A stretch of 64,000 bases of DNA from Arthrobacter sp. B6 (GTDB lineage Bacteria > Actinomycetota > Actinomycetes > Actinomycetales > Micrococcaceae), in contig NZ_KV467168.1 in assembly GCF_001663775.1 (NCBI RefSeq), positions 3,090,780 to 3,154,779 on the forward strand. Direction: 5' to 3'. The notes below the pieces were generated by a model, which was not told the origin of the DNA, ran no database searches, and worked only from the letters and a program-made list of their open reading frames with translations. This document shows, piece after piece, positions 17,063-27,919 of the stretch (the first letter of the stretch is position 1; each line of letters opens with the position of its first letter). Both the position numbers and the translations under genes were made by a program.

Positions 17063-17938
17063 TCAGATCTTGGCAGGAAACAGTGGAATGGAGATGTTGC
17101 CTGGGGACAACGTGGTGGCCGGCTGCAGTGCCTGCAGACCATGCAGGAGGCCAGGCAACCGGCCGAGGTCGTTGAAGGTGTAGACATGGAACCCGGCAAA
17201 GAGGGGATCGCCCGCCAACTCCTGGTGAATCTCGCGAATCAGGCCGGCGCTGTCATAGCTGAGGAAGTCGTCCCGCCGCCAGAGGGCTCCCGCCATCCCT
17301 GTCCCGCGGGCAAGCTTGAGCGAGCGGCCGACCCCGAGGCGTGCTCCCAGGGATACCAGCTTCCTGACGGAGACTGGACCGGGGACTCCAACCCACACGG
17401 GTATCTGGATGCCGCTGTTTCGGATTGCCTTGAGGTATCGGCTGATGGACCCGGCGGAAAAACACATCTGCGTGACCAAGGAGGACGCCAAGGGCGCTTT
17501 CATGTGGAGGCTGCTGCTGAGTTGCTCCTGGCTAAGCTGCGGGTGGCCTTCCGGGTAACCGGCAATTCCTATGGAGAAGTCGGGTGAATAGGCATTCACG
17601 GCCTCAAGGAGTTGTCCGCTCCAGCTGTAAGGGCCGGCGGGCGTGCGCCGGTCGCCGGCAACGAGAAACAGCTCCGAGACGCCGGCCTCCTGCAGTTGCT
17701 GCAGGAGGGAATGGAGTTCGGCCTCACCCGTGATGCTGCGGGCCGCGAGGTGGGGGACGGTGTGGTACCCCAGGCGGGCAAGGTTGACGGCCGCCTCCAC
17801 GGTCCGTGCGGGCCCGTGGTGCGGAAGGCACGTGACGCTGACGGATCCCGAGGTGCCAAAAGCCGCAGGGAGTTGCGTGAGCAGGTCGGCGGACGGAACC
17901 ACTTCCAGCCGTACCCTTGCAACAGCTTCCTTGCTCAT
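17063..17938 (-). CDS. metF: Methylenetetrahydrofolate reductase-family protein
   Basis: A 291-residue MTHFR TIM-barrel protein that binds FAD and folate. VSVTCLPHHGPARTVEAAVNL, TVPHLAARSITGEAELHSLL, ELFLVAGDRRTPAGPYSWSG, SIGIAGYPEGHP and VTQMCFSAGSISRYLKAIR are the family landmarks. The start is supported by ACGGAGAGTA. It heads the operon metF-like, formate dehydrogenase, folE and is divergent from a GntR gene. Biosynthetic MetF is usually near methionine genes; here it sits among catabolic one-carbon genes, so it may balance methylene-THF against methyl-THF. Sequence divergence from canonical MetF is evident. Confidence 0.85.
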   Translation of the reverse strand: MSKEAVARVRLEVVPSADLLTQLPAAFGTSGSVSVTCLPHHGPARTVEAAVNLARLGYHTVPHLAARSITGEAELHSLLQQLQEAGVSELFLVAGDRRTPAGPYSWSGQLLEAVNAYSPDFSIGIAGYPEGHPQLSQEQLSSSLHMKAPLASSLVTQMCFSAGSISRYLKAIRNSGIQIPVWVGVPGPVSVRKLVSLGARLGVGRSLKLARGTGMAGALWRRDDFLSYDSAGLIREIHQELAGDPLFAGFHVYTFNDLGRLPGLLHGLQALQPATTLSPGNISIPLFPAKI

Positions 17939-18012
17939 TACTCTCCGTTCTTCGGCATCACCGCAACACTGCCTGCCGGAGCGAAAATCTCCAACTGGTA
18001 CCTACCGGAGGG

Positions 18013-18045
18013 TTGACATTTTTTTGATGGAATATTGATATATCA
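18013..18045. promoter_or_regulatory. Promoter and TGATATATCA operator between metF and gntR
   Basis: TTGACA at 18013-18018 and a -10-like TGATAT at 18036 (17-base spacing) form a plus-strand promoter for the GntR gene. The -10 lies inside the perfect palindrome TGATATATCA (18036-18045), so a bound repressor would block it. The same site faces the divergent metF operon. Confidence 0.6.
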
Positions 18046-18115
18046 GTTCTAGGAATACTATGTACACGAGGCCTTCGCGTCAAGGCTCAGCCGTGCACCG
18101 GGAGGAGACTTGAAA

Positions 18116-18811
18116 ATGGCAAGCGCTGGAGAACTACCGACGGAAGTTGGGGGGCCCTTCCTGCCCGGGAGGCAGGAGGACGAGTCCTTCGCCGACTTCG
18201 CCTACAGGGTGCTCTGCGATGAACTCATCGTTTTGGACATCAAGCCGGGCGAACCATTGAATGACGAAGTGATTTCCAGGCGGCTCGGAGTGGGGAGGAC
18301 ACCCATCCGGGAGGCCATGAAGCGCCTGGAGAGCGACCACCTGGTGGTGGCGTATCCCCGCCGGGGAACATTCGCCGCGGGGGTGGACATCACGGATCTG
18401 GCCGAAATTTCCGAAATCCGGCAGCTTTTGGAGCCTGCGGCCGCAGCACGGGCTGCCCGGATGGCGTCGCCGCAGCTCCGGCAGGAGATCAAGGAATTTG
18501 CCAGGGAAGTTGGAGAGCTCCTGCCAGGGATGCACTCCCAGCGGGACCTTATGCGCCTGGACATGCGCGTGCACCGGATGATCTACCGGGCCACAGGGAG
18601 CCGGCATCTTGAGGATGTCCTGATCCGGTACGACAACCTGGCGACGCGGATCTGGAGCCTTGTGCTGGAGAAACTTCCTCCCGTATCCGAGCATATTGCC
18701 CAGCACATTGAGCTGCTCGAGTGCATCGCGGAAGGGGATTCCGAAGCTGCTGCGCGGCTGACCACCAAGCACGTGACGGACTTCGAGAACCTGATCAGGG
18801 CGGTCCTGTAG
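18116..18811 (+). CDS. GntR-family (FCD) regulator 1 of the one-carbon island
   Basis: A 231-residue FadR-subfamily protein. The winged helix (about residues 24-90) contains PLNDEVISRRLGVGRTPIRE and LVVAYPRRGTFAAGVDITDL; the C-terminal FCD domain has metal-binding-type His residues in MRLDMRVHRMIYRATGSRHLEDV and EHIAQHIELLECI. The ATG at 18116 has GGAGGAG eight bases upstream and is preferred over the TTG at 18110. It is clearly paralogous to the regulator at 24125-24802, sharing the DIKPG-LND, GRTP-REA and YPRRGTFA blocks. It is divergent from metF and probably controls the shared TGATATATCA sites. Confidence 0.9.
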   Translation: MASAGELPTEVGGPFLPGRQEDESFADFAYRVLCDELIVLDIKPGEPLNDEVISRRLGVGRTPIREAMKRLESDHLVVAYPRRGTFAAGVDITDLAEISEIRQLLEPAAAARAARMASPQLRQEIKEFAREVGELLPGMHSQRDLMRLDMRVHRMIYRATGSRHLEDVLIRYDNLATRIWSLVLEKLPPVSEHIAQHIELLECIAEGDSEAAARLTTKHVTDFENLIRAVL

Positions 18812-18835
18812 CCCATTGGGAGGACAACGGCGTCC

Positions 18836-18870
18836 GCGCCCGTGCAGATCGCATCGATCTGCACGGGCGC
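18836..18870. terminator. Bidirectional hairpin between gntR and folD
   Basis: A perfect 16-bp stem GCGCCCGTGCAGATCG (18836-18851) and CGATCTGCACGGGCGC (18855-18870) with loop CAT, between two convergent genes. No T tract is present. Confidence 0.7.
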
Positions 18871-18913
18871 GCTGACGACTGGCCTAAGCCAAGCAGGGGT
18901 ACCTGCCCTGGAA

Positions 18914-19789
18914 TCAGCCGGCAGTGCCCCGGACCAAGGCGCGCGACTGTTCCCGCGCGGCGTCGACGGTGTGTTTTAGGAGCAGGGACGTCGTGACTGA
19001 ACCGACGCCGCCCGGAACGGGCGTCAGCGCCGCGGCGATGCCCCGGACACTGGCTTCGTCCACGTCCCCCACGAGGGAGCCGTCGGCAAGGACGTTGGTG
19101 CCGACGTCGACCACTACGGCTTTCGAGGAAATATGACCGCCGTTCAGCAGGCCGGTGCGCCCGGCGGCGACCACCACGACGTCGGCCGTCTTGGTGTATT
19201 CCTCCAGCGGCCCTGACCTGGAGTGGCAGACGGTGACCGCGGCGTCGCGTTCCAGCAGCAGCAGGGACAGCGGTTTTCCGACGACGGCGGAACGCCCAAT
19301 CACGACGACGTTGCGGCCCGCCACCGGGATATCGAAGTGGTCAAGGATCTCGATGACGGCCTGGGCCGTTGCAGGCGCGAACGAGGGCTGGCCGACCGCC
19401 AGGCGGCCGAGGCTCAGTGGATTCGCGCCGTCGATGTCCTTTTCAGGGGCGATGTGCCCAACCAGGGCAGCTGGATCGACGCCTGGAGGCAGTGGCGTCT
19501 GCAGGATGATGCCGTTGACCGATGGCTCGGCGCTGAGGTCTTTCAGGACTGAGGCCAGTACCTGTCCTGTTGCGTCGTGGCCCAGGTCCACGATCCGGCA
19601 ATTGATGCCCGCGCTTTCTGCAGCCCGTTCGATGGACCGCACATACCAGTGCGTGGAGCCGTCGTCGGTGGCCACAACCACCGCAAGGGTGGGGCGCAGG
19701 CCGTCACTTTCGAGCTCCCGGGCATCGTCGTGGGCTTTCTGCTGGATAAGCTTTGCCAGTGTTCGTCCAGGAAGGAGTGTGGTGCTCAA
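18914..19789 (-). CDS. folD: FolD-type methylenetetrahydrofolate dehydrogenase lacking the cyclohydrolase Lys
   Basis: A 291-residue FolD-fold protein. ILQTPLPPGVD (residues about 93-103), APEKDIDGANPLSLGRL and the NADP-site IGRSAVVGKPLSLLLL are conserved. The usual FolD motif is Y-x3-K, whose Lys is needed for cyclohydrolase activity; here the motif is Y49-V-R-S-I53, so the Lys is replaced by Ile. From known FolD/MTHFD enzymology such a change should abolish the hydrolase and can spare the dehydrogenase. The TTG start overlaps the stop of fchA (TTGA), coupling it to a dedicated cyclohydrolase. It probably oxidises methylene-THF from dimethylglycine and sarcosine demethylation to methenyl-THF. 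Confidence 0.92.
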   Translation of the reverse strand: MSTTLLPGRTLAKLIQQKAHDDARELESDGLRPTLAVVVATDDGSTHWYVRSIERAAESAGINCRIVDLGHDATGQVLASVLKDLSAEPSVNGIILQTPLPPGVDPAALVGHIAPEKDIDGANPLSLGRLAVGQPSFAPATAQAVIEILDHFDIPVAGRNVVVIGRSAVVGKPLSLLLLERDAAVTVCHSRSGPLEEYTKTADVVVVAAGRTGLLNGGHISSKAVVVDVGTNVLADGSLVGDVDEASVRGIAAALTPVPGGVGSVTTSLLLKHTVDAAREQSRALVRGTAG

Positions 19790-20412
19790 CCGAGAATCCT
19801 TTCGCGCACGCGCTTCACGAGAGAGTCGGCCGCCAGGATGACCTTGTCCTCAAGGCCGTCGGTCTGCTCGGCCAGCCGGGAACGGGCTTCGGTGTCCTTG
19901 ATGGCCACCACATTAATGTCGATGTTCACCCGTGCAGTGGTGGCAGCTGCCCGGGCTGCGTCGACGGCGGCCGCGACGTCGCTGATGACGTTGGCGTTGG
20001 CCACCTCGAACAGTTCCGTGGCAAGATCCACGACGGCGCCGGCCAGGAGGATCAGTTGTGCCGGTGTCTGCGCGGCCAGGATGAGCGCGTCCTGGATGGA
20101 TGCTGTCCGTGCGGCCTTGAGGTCGTCAGTACCGGTCGGGAGCTTGTAGGCATCAATGACGCCTTGGAACGCATGCTGGTCGGCGTCCGCGAGGTGCAGG
20201 GCCTGGACCACCAGTTCGTCTGCGGTGCTCATGATTCTTGTCACGAGTTCGGCATGCTGCTCGTATTTGGTGCCGGTGGTGTACCTGGCCACCATGGCGA
20301 CAAGCGCCGCCCCCTGGGCGGCGTGGAGCGCCGCGGCTGCGCCGCCGCCTGGGGTGGGTTCGCGCGAGGCAAGCCTGGCGAGATAGTCGTTTATTGTTTC
20401 TGAACTGATCAT
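19786..20412 (-). CDS. fchA: Methenyltetrahydrofolate cyclohydrolase (FchA/FTCD family)
   Basis: A 208-residue all-helical protein of the formiminotransferase-cyclodeaminase family. The N-terminal LARLASREPTPGGGAAAALHAAQGAALVAM is the family signature, followed by DADQHAFQGVIDAYKLP. Stand-alone members such as FchA of acetogens and methylotrophs hydrolyse methenyl-THF to 10-formyl-THF. It overlaps folD by four bases, matching the apparent loss of cyclohydrolase in that FolD. 10-Formyl-THF would then pass to PurU, encoded upstream on the same strand. A terminator-like hairpin separates it from the dimethylglycine oxidase gene, so this pair may have its own promoter. Confidence 0.92.
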   Translation of the reverse strand: MISSETINDYLARLASREPTPGGGAAAALHAAQGAALVAMVARYTTGTKYEQHAELVTRIMSTADELVVQALHLADADQHAFQGVIDAYKLPTGTDDLKAARTASIQDALILAAQTPAQLILLAGAVVDLATELFEVANANVISDVAAAVDAARAAATTARVNIDINVVAIKDTEARSRLAEQTDGLEDKVILAADSLVKRVRERILG

Positions 20413-20477
20413 GTGTCTTCCTGGGGCTGAAGCTCTAGTCGACTGGCCTGGGGCATGGGACGGGCCATGGAAAAGCA

Positions 20478-20518
20478 GCGGCCCGGACTCTGGTTGCGAG
20501 GGAGTGAGTCCGGGCCGC
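20478..20518 (-). terminator. Terminator of the dimethylglycine oxidase gene
   Basis: A perfect 13-bp stem GCGGCCCGGACTC (20478-20490) and GAGTCCGGGCCGC (20506-20518), loop 15, followed on the minus strand by TGCTTTTCC. It lies 26 bases beyond the stop. Confidence 0.8.
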
Positions 20519-20543
20519 GTGCCCTTGAATGGCCCTGCGGCTG

Positions 20544-23087
<2,544 letters not shown>

Positions 23088-24002
23088 CTACCGGAACACG
23101 ACAGTGCTGGTTTGGTCCAGCAACACACGGTGCTCGCAGTGCCAGCGCACGGCGCGGGACAGTGCCAGCGCTTCCGCGTCCCGCCCGACGGTGGACAGTG
23201 CGGTGGGGCCGTAGCTGTGATCGACCCGGATGACTTCCTGTTCGATGATTGGCCCCTCATCCAGCTCCGCAGTCACGTAGTGGGCTGTGGCGCCTACCAG
23301 CTTGACGCCGCGGTCATACGCCTGGTGGTACGGGCGTGCTCCCTTGAATCCAGGGAGGAAGGAGTGGTGGATGTTGATGGCCCGGCCCTCAAGGGAGCGG
23401 CAGAGGTCATCGGAGAGCACCTGCATGTACCGAGCGAGCACCACGAGGTCGATGTCATATTCGTCGATGAGGTCCAGCAGACGCTGTTCGGCGTCTGCCT
23501 TGGTCTCGGGCGTCACCGGAACATAGAGGAAGGGGAGGCCTGCAGCCTCGGCCATCGCCCGGTGGGTTTCGTGATTGGAAACGATCAGGACAATATCGCC
23601 GCCGAGGCTGCCGCCGCGCCAGCGGAAGAGCAGGTCATTCAGGCAATGGCCGAACTTGGACACCATCACCAGGATGCGCTGCTTGGTCTGGTCATGGAAG
23701 CTGAATTTCATCTCGAAGCGGTCCGCAATGGCGCTGAACTCCTCCTGGAGCCGCTCCGGCGTGTACTCGGGGGAACCCGAGAATGCCGTGCGCAGGTGCA
23801 GCGTCTGGCGGAGCCCGTCGTCGAACTGCTGGTGCTCGTCGATGTTGAAGCCACGTTCGAAGAGAAAGGTAGTGACGGCCTGGACGATACCGGCACGTTC
23901 GACGCACGACAGTGTGAGTACGAACTTCTGGGCCTTGTCTTCCACGCGGGGTTCGGTCTGAGCCAGCGTGCTCGTTGTTGAGTCTGTTGCCATTAGGGTC
24001 AT
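23088..24002 (-). CDS. purU: Formyltetrahydrofolate deformylase
   Basis: A 304-residue PurU that hydrolyses 10-formyl-THF to formate and THF. An N-terminal ACT domain (about 28-105: FVLTLSCVERAGIVQAVTTF) precedes a formyltransferase-fold domain with INIHHSFLPGFKGARPYHQA and GATAHYVTAELDEGPIIEQE, which hold the catalytic Asn, His and Asp. The ATG at 24002 has AAAGGAGGAG directly upstream. It heads the minus-strand unit purU-dmg and is divergent from the second GntR gene. It frees THF for further demethylation without ATP recovery, as expected when methyl groups are burned rather than assimilated. Confidence 0.95.
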   Translation of the reverse strand: MTLMATDSTTSTLAQTEPRVEDKAQKFVLTLSCVERAGIVQAVTTFLFERGFNIDEHQQFDDGLRQTLHLRTAFSGSPEYTPERLQEEFSAIADRFEMKFSFHDQTKQRILVMVSKFGHCLNDLLFRWRGGSLGGDIVLIVSNHETHRAMAEAAGLPFLYVPVTPETKADAEQRLLDLIDEYDIDLVVLARYMQVLSDDLCRSLEGRAINIHHSFLPGFKGARPYHQAYDRGVKLVGATAHYVTAELDEGPIIEQEVIRVDHSYGPTALSTVGRDAEALALSRAVRWHCEHRVLLDQTSTVVFR

Positions 24003-24013
24003 GTCTCCTCCTT

Positions 24014-24069
24014 TAGATATATTCCAAGATCATAAACTGATATATTAGGGTTGGGAATCAGCGTATACT
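24014..24069. promoter_or_regulatory. TGATATAT operators and gntR -10 in the purU/gntR spacer
   Basis: The spacer holds TAGATATAT (24014-24022) and ACTGATATATTAG (24037-24049), both like the sites at the other one-carbon promoters. TATACT at 24064-24069 is a good -10 for the plus-strand GntR gene; no clear -35 was seen. Confidence 0.5.
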
Positions 24070-24124
24070 GGTCAGTGGGCGAGGTCAATAGCCTGTTTGG
24101 CTTGAATGGAAAGGGGTCCAGGTT

Positions 24125-24802
24125 ATGGCAGTTGAAGCTTTGGCAATCGTGGAAGATGCCGTCAAGAAGTCGTTGGCGGACGTGGCGTATGAGCGTATCC
24201 GCGACCGGCTGCTGATGCTTGACATCAAACCCGGCGACCTCCTCAATGACGACCACCTCGCCAGGGACCTCGGCATGGGGCGGACTCCGGTGCGTGAAGC
24301 CCTGAAGCGGCTTGAGCTTGACCGGCTCGTGGTGTCGTACCCGCGCCGGGGCACTTTTGCTACCCGGGTGGAGGTGACCGACCTTGCTTTCATTTCCGAA
24401 ATCCGGACGCAGCTTGAACCGCTCGCAGCCTCCCGTGCTGCCAGAGTGGCCACGGAGCGGCAGCGGGAGCAACTGCGGGCTGTGATGCGGGCCGTAGAGT
24501 CCTTCGATACGCATGCGGCCTCCGTGGTCGAAACCCTGCGGTTGGATGCACGTGTACACCAAGGCATCTACGCGGCCGCAGCCAATCCCCACCTCGAAGA
24601 TGTCCTGATCCGCTATGACAATCTCGCCACCCGCATTTGGTGCATGGTGCTGGATCGCCTTCCCGACCTCTCCCGCCACGTGCATGAGCACCTGGACCTG
24701 CTCGGTGCGGTGATTGATGGCGATGAGGCGCGGGCCGGCGACCTGGCGAGGAGCCATGTCAGCGGCTTCGAGGATGCCGTCCGCAAGGCGCTCTTCACCT
24801 GA
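24125..24802 (+). CDS. GntR-family (FCD) regulator 2 of the one-carbon island
   Basis: A 225-residue FadR-subfamily protein with the winged helix LADVAYERIRDRLLMLDIKP and DLGMGRTPVREALKRLELDR, and an FCD domain with RLDARVHQGIYAAAANPHLE and HVHEHLDLLGAVIDG. It shares long blocks with the regulator at 18116-18811 and the two must come from one duplication. It is divergent from purU-dmg and upstream of glyA-soxBDAG-sdaA, both of which carry TGATATAT-type sites. Likely a repressor released by a methylated glycine, formyl-folate or related metabolite. The ligand cannot be read from sequence. Confidence 0.9.
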   Translation: MAVEALAIVEDAVKKSLADVAYERIRDRLLMLDIKPGDLLNDDHLARDLGMGRTPVREALKRLELDRLVVSYPRRGTFATRVEVTDLAFISEIRTQLEPLAASRAARVATERQREQLRAVMRAVESFDTHAASVVETLRLDARVHQGIYAAAANPHLEDVLIRYDNLATRIWCMVLDRLPDLSRHVHEHLDLLGAVIDGDEARAGDLARSHVSGFEDAVRKALFT

Positions 24803-24828
24803 CCTGGGCCTTAAATCTCTACGTAGTA

Positions 24829-24860
24829 CCGGAAGCGCGGCCCCCGAGCCGCGCTTCCGG
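24829..24860 (+). terminator. Terminator after gntR 2
   Basis: A perfect 13-bp stem CCGGAAGCGCGGC (24829-24841) and GCCGCGCTTCCGG (24848-24860), loop CCCCGA, 27 bases after the stop. Confidence 0.75.
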
Positions 24861-24887
24861 CGTCCCGGGAACGACATGAAAAATCTG

Positions 24888-24957
24888 TTGACACCCGCCA
24901 TCCGGGGATAGCATACTTGAACCACGAAACTAATATATCAACAGGATATTAGATATC
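24888..24957 (+). promoter_or_regulatory. glyA-sox promoter with two operator-like sites
   Basis: TTGACA (24888-24893) and CATACT (24912-24917) form a promoter with 18-base spacing. Downstream, TAATATATCA (24931-24940) and the dyad GATAT-TAG-ATATC (24945-24957) match the recurrent TGATATAT motif, in positions where a repressor would block transcription. Confidence 0.6.
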
Positions 24958-24969
24958 AGAGGAGAAAAG

Positions 24970-26268
24970 ATGGTCGACGTTCTGACCCGTACGCTCGCAG
25001 AGACCGATCCTGCGATCCACGCAGCCGTTCAGCAGGAGCTCCTGCGGCAGCAGGGCACGCTGGAGATGATCGCCTCCGAAAACTTTGCGCCGACTGCCGT
25101 CATGGAGGCGCAGGGTTCCGTCCTGACCAACAAGTACGCCGAAGGCTACCCGGGCAAGCGTTATTACGGCGGCTGCGAACACGTTGACGTGGTCGAGCAG
25201 CTGGCCATCGACCGTCTTAAGTCACTCTTCGGCTCCGAATTCGCCAATGTGCAGCCCCACTCAGGCGCCCAGGCCAACGCAGCGGCGATGTTCGCCCTGA
25301 TCCAGCCCGGCGACACCATCCTGGGGTTGAACCTTGCACACGGTGGCCACCTGACGCACGGCATGCGCATCAACTTCTCCGGCAAGCTCTACAAAGTGGT
25401 CCCGTATGGAGTCAGTGAAGACACCATGCGGATTGACATGGCTGAAGTTGAGCGCCTGGCGGTTGAGAACAAGCCGAATCTGATCGTCGCCGGCTGGTCC
25501 GCCTACACCCGGCAGCTGGACTTTGCCGAATTCCGCCGCATCGCGGACCTGGTAGGCGCCTACCTGATGGTGGACATGGCCCACTTCGCAGGCCTGGTGG
25601 CCGCAGGGCTCCACCCCAACCCCGTGCCGCACGCCCACATCGTCACCAGCACCACGCACAAGACCCTTGGCGGCCCGCGCGGTGGTGTGATCCTCACCAA
25701 CGACGCCGACATCGCCAAGAAGGTCAACTCCGCCGTGTTCCCCGGACAGCAGGGTGGACCGCTGGAGCACGTCATCGCCGGGAAGGCTGTGGCGTTCAAG
25801 CTCGCTGCCGAGCCGGCGTTCCGCGACCGGCAGGAACGCACCCTGGAAGGCGCCCGCATCATCGCAGAACGCATTCTGGCTGCCGATGTTGCAGAGTCCG
25901 GCGTGACCGTCGTCAGCGGCGGCACCGACGTGCACCTGGTCCTGGTGGACCTGCGCAATTCTGAACTGGACGGCCAGCAGGGCGAAGACCGCCTGCACCG
26001 GATCGGCATCACCGTCAACCGCAACGCCGTGCCCTTCGACCCGCGTCCGCCGATGATCTCTTCCGGTCTTCGTATCGGCACGCCGGCACTGGCCACGCGT
26101 GGGTTCGGGAAGGCGGAATTCACCGAGGTCGCGGACATTATCGCCGCAGCACTCAAGCGCGAATTCAGCGACGAGACCGCGGCAGAACTCCGCCAGCGGG
26201 TTGAAATCCTGGCCGGAAAGTTCCCGCTCTACCCCAACCTCTCCTCTGACACGAACGAGGTGGCATGA
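24970..26268 (+). CDS. glyA: Serine hydroxymethyltransferase
   Basis: A 432-residue PLP enzyme that joins glycine and methylene-THF to give serine. [39 protein letters not shown] is typical of the N-terminal part; the PLP lysine is in [13 protein letters not shown]. The ATG follows GAGGAGAAAAG. Its stop overlaps soxB as ATGA, and in this operon it would use both products of sarcosine oxidase, glycine and methylene-THF, to make serine for SdaA. A second, housekeeping glyA may exist elsewhere. Confidence 0.97.
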   Translation: MVDVLTRTLAETDPAIHAAVQQELLRQQGTLEMIASENFAPTAVMEAQGSVLTNKYAEGYPGKRYYGGCEHVDVVEQLAIDRLKSLFGSEFANVQPHSGAQANAAAMFALIQPGDTILGLNLAHGGHLTHGMRINFSGKLYKVVPYGVSEDTMRIDMAEVERLAVENKPNLIVAGWSAYTRQLDFAEFRRIADLVGAYLMVDMAHFAGLVAAGLHPNPVPHAHIVTSTTHKTLGGPRGGVILTNDADIAKKVNSAVFPGQQGGPLEHVIAGKAVAFKLAAEPAFRDRQERTLEGARIIAERILAADVAESGVTVVSGGTDVHLVLVDLRNSELDGQQGEDRLHRIGITVNRNAVPFDPRPPMISSGLRIGTPALATRGFGKAEFTEVADIIAAALKREFSDETAAELRQRVEILAGKFPLYPNLSSDTNEVA

Positions 26269-27485
26269 TGGCCGATCTGCTTCCGGAGCACCCGGCATTC
26301 CTCTGGCACAACCCGGACCCGAAGCCTTCCTATGACGCAGTCATCGTTGGCGGCGGCGGGCACGGCCTGGCCACCGCCTACTTCCTGGCCAAGAACCACG
26401 GCATGACCAACATCGCCGTCCTCGAAAAGGGCTGGCTGGCCGGCGGAAACATGGCCCGGAACACCACCATCATCCGGTCCAACTACCTCTGGGACGAGAG
26501 CGCGGCTATCTACGAGCACGCCCTCAAGCTCTGGGAAGTCCTGCCGGAGGAGCTCGAATACGACTTCCTCTTCAGCCAGCGCGGCGTGATGAACCTCGCC
26601 CATACCCTGGGTGACGTCCGTGAAAGCATGCGGCGCGTGGGTGCGAACCAGCTCAACGGCGTGGACGCTGAGTGGCTGGACCCGAAGCAGGTCAAGGAAC
26701 TCTGCCCCATCCTGAACATCAACGACAACATCCGCTACCCCGTCATGGGCGCCACGTACCAGCCGCGGGCCGGTATCGCCAAGCATGACCACGTGGCCTG
26801 GGCCTTCGCCCGCAAGTGCGACGAGTTGGGCGTGGACATCATCCAGAACTGCGAAGTCACCGGCTTCGTCAAGGACGGCAACCGCGTCACCGGAGTGAAG
26901 ACCAACCGGGGCACCATCAACACCGAAAAGGTGGGCCTGTGCGCCGCCGGGCACAGCAGTGTCCTGGCCGAGATGGCGGGCTTCCGGCTTCCCATCCAGT
27001 CCCACCCGCTCCAGGCGCTGGTTTCCGAACTGCACGAACCGGTCCACCCCACGGTGGTCATGTCCAACCACGTGCACGTCTACGTCTCCCAGGCGCACAA
27101 GGGCGAGCTGGTCATGGGCGCCGGTGTGGACTCCTACAACGGTTACGGCCAGCGCGGCTCCTTCCATGTGATCGAGCACCAGATGGCGGCCGCCGTCGAG
27201 CTCTTCCCGATCTTTGCCCGGGCGCACGTCCTCAGGACCTGGGGCGGCATCGTTGACACGACCCTGGACGCTTCCCCGATCGTGGGCACCACTCCGGTGG
27301 ACAACATGTTCGTGAACTGTGGCTGGGGCACCGGCGGCTTCAAGGGCACTCCTGCCGCGGGCCTCACCTTTGCCCACACCATCGCCACGGGAACGCCACA
27401 CGAACTGAACAAGCCGTTTGCGCTGGAGCGGTTCGAAACCGGCGCCCTGATCGACGAACACGGCGCAGCCGCCGTGGCCCACTAG
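26265..27485 (+). CDS. soxB: Sarcosine oxidase subunit beta
   Basis: A 406-residue flavoprotein subunit of heterotetrameric sarcosine oxidase, which carries the FAD site and the covalent [25 protein letters not shown] is the FAD-binding motif near residue 26; [29 protein letters not shown] is the diagnostic SoxB stretch. The C-terminal [20 protein letters not shown] and [16 protein letters not shown] close the oxidase domain. The ATG lies within the glyA stop (ATGA); a second ATG follows immediately. Confidence 0.96.
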   Translation: MMADLLPEHPAFLWHNPDPKPSYDAVIVGGGGHGLATAYFLAKNHGMTNIAVLEKGWLAGGNMARNTTIIRSNYLWDESAAIYEHALKLWEVLPEELEYDFLFSQRGVMNLAHTLGDVRESMRRVGANQLNGVDAEWLDPKQVKELCPILNINDNIRYPVMGATYQPRAGIAKHDHVAWAFARKCDELGVDIIQNCEVTGFVKDGNRVTGVKTNRGTINTEKVGLCAAGHSSVLAEMAGFRLPIQSHPLQALVSELHEPVHPTVVMSNHVHVYVSQAHKGELVMGAGVDSYNGYGQRGSFHVIEHQMAAAVELFPIFARAHVLRTWGGIVDTTLDASPIVGTTPVDNMFVNCGWGTGGFKGTPAAGLTFAHTIATGTPHELNKPFALERFETGALIDEHGAAAVAH

Positions 27486-27499
27486 AAGAGAGTCCGGAC

Positions 27500-27919
27500 A
27501 TGCTCCTCATTTCATGCCCCAACTGCGGCTCCCGCGACGAGACCGAGTTCCACTACGGCGGCCAGGCCCACGTGGCCTATCCGGAAAACCCGAACGAACT
27601 GAACGACCGCGAATGGGCCGAGTTCCTGTTCTACCGGGACAACACCAAGGGCGCCTTTGCTGAACGCTGGCTCCACAGCACCGGCTGCCGCCAGTGGTTC
27701 AACATGCTCCGCGACACGGTCACCTATGAGATCCAGGCGATCTACCCCATGGGCGCGCCCCGGCCTGACAAAGCTGCCCCGGCACCTGAGTCCGGCACTG
27801 CCAGCACCGCCCCGGACAGCACCACCACCGGGACCGCGGCTCCCAGCATCGCTGCAACCAGCCTTGCCACAAGCACAGCACCCGCCAGCACCACCGCCCC
27901 GGAAGGAGCAACCAAGTGA
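27500..27919 (+). CDS. soxD: Sarcosine oxidase subunit delta with extended tail
   Basis: A 139-residue delta subunit. Residues 1-95 carry the conserved zinc-binding part: [21 protein letters not shown] with the CxxC, and [16 protein letters not shown] with the later His and Cys. Known SoxD proteins end near residue 95-100. Here about 40 further residues, almost only Ala, Thr, Ser and Pro, follow [16 protein letters not shown]. The tail is likely disordered. Its stop overlaps the GTG start of soxA. Confidence 0.94.
   Translation: MLLISCPNCGSRDETEFHYGGQAHVAYPENPNELNDREWAEFLFYRDNTKGAFAERWLHSTGCRQWFNMLRDTVTYEIQAIYPMGAPRPDKAAPAPESGTASTAPDSTTTGTAAPSIAATSLATSTAPASTTAPEGATK

Noticed and set aside
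24803..24969. Glycine riboswitch upstream of glyA
   Set aside because: The leader is too short and lacks the conserved tandem-aptamer sequences; it holds a terminator, promoter and operators instead.
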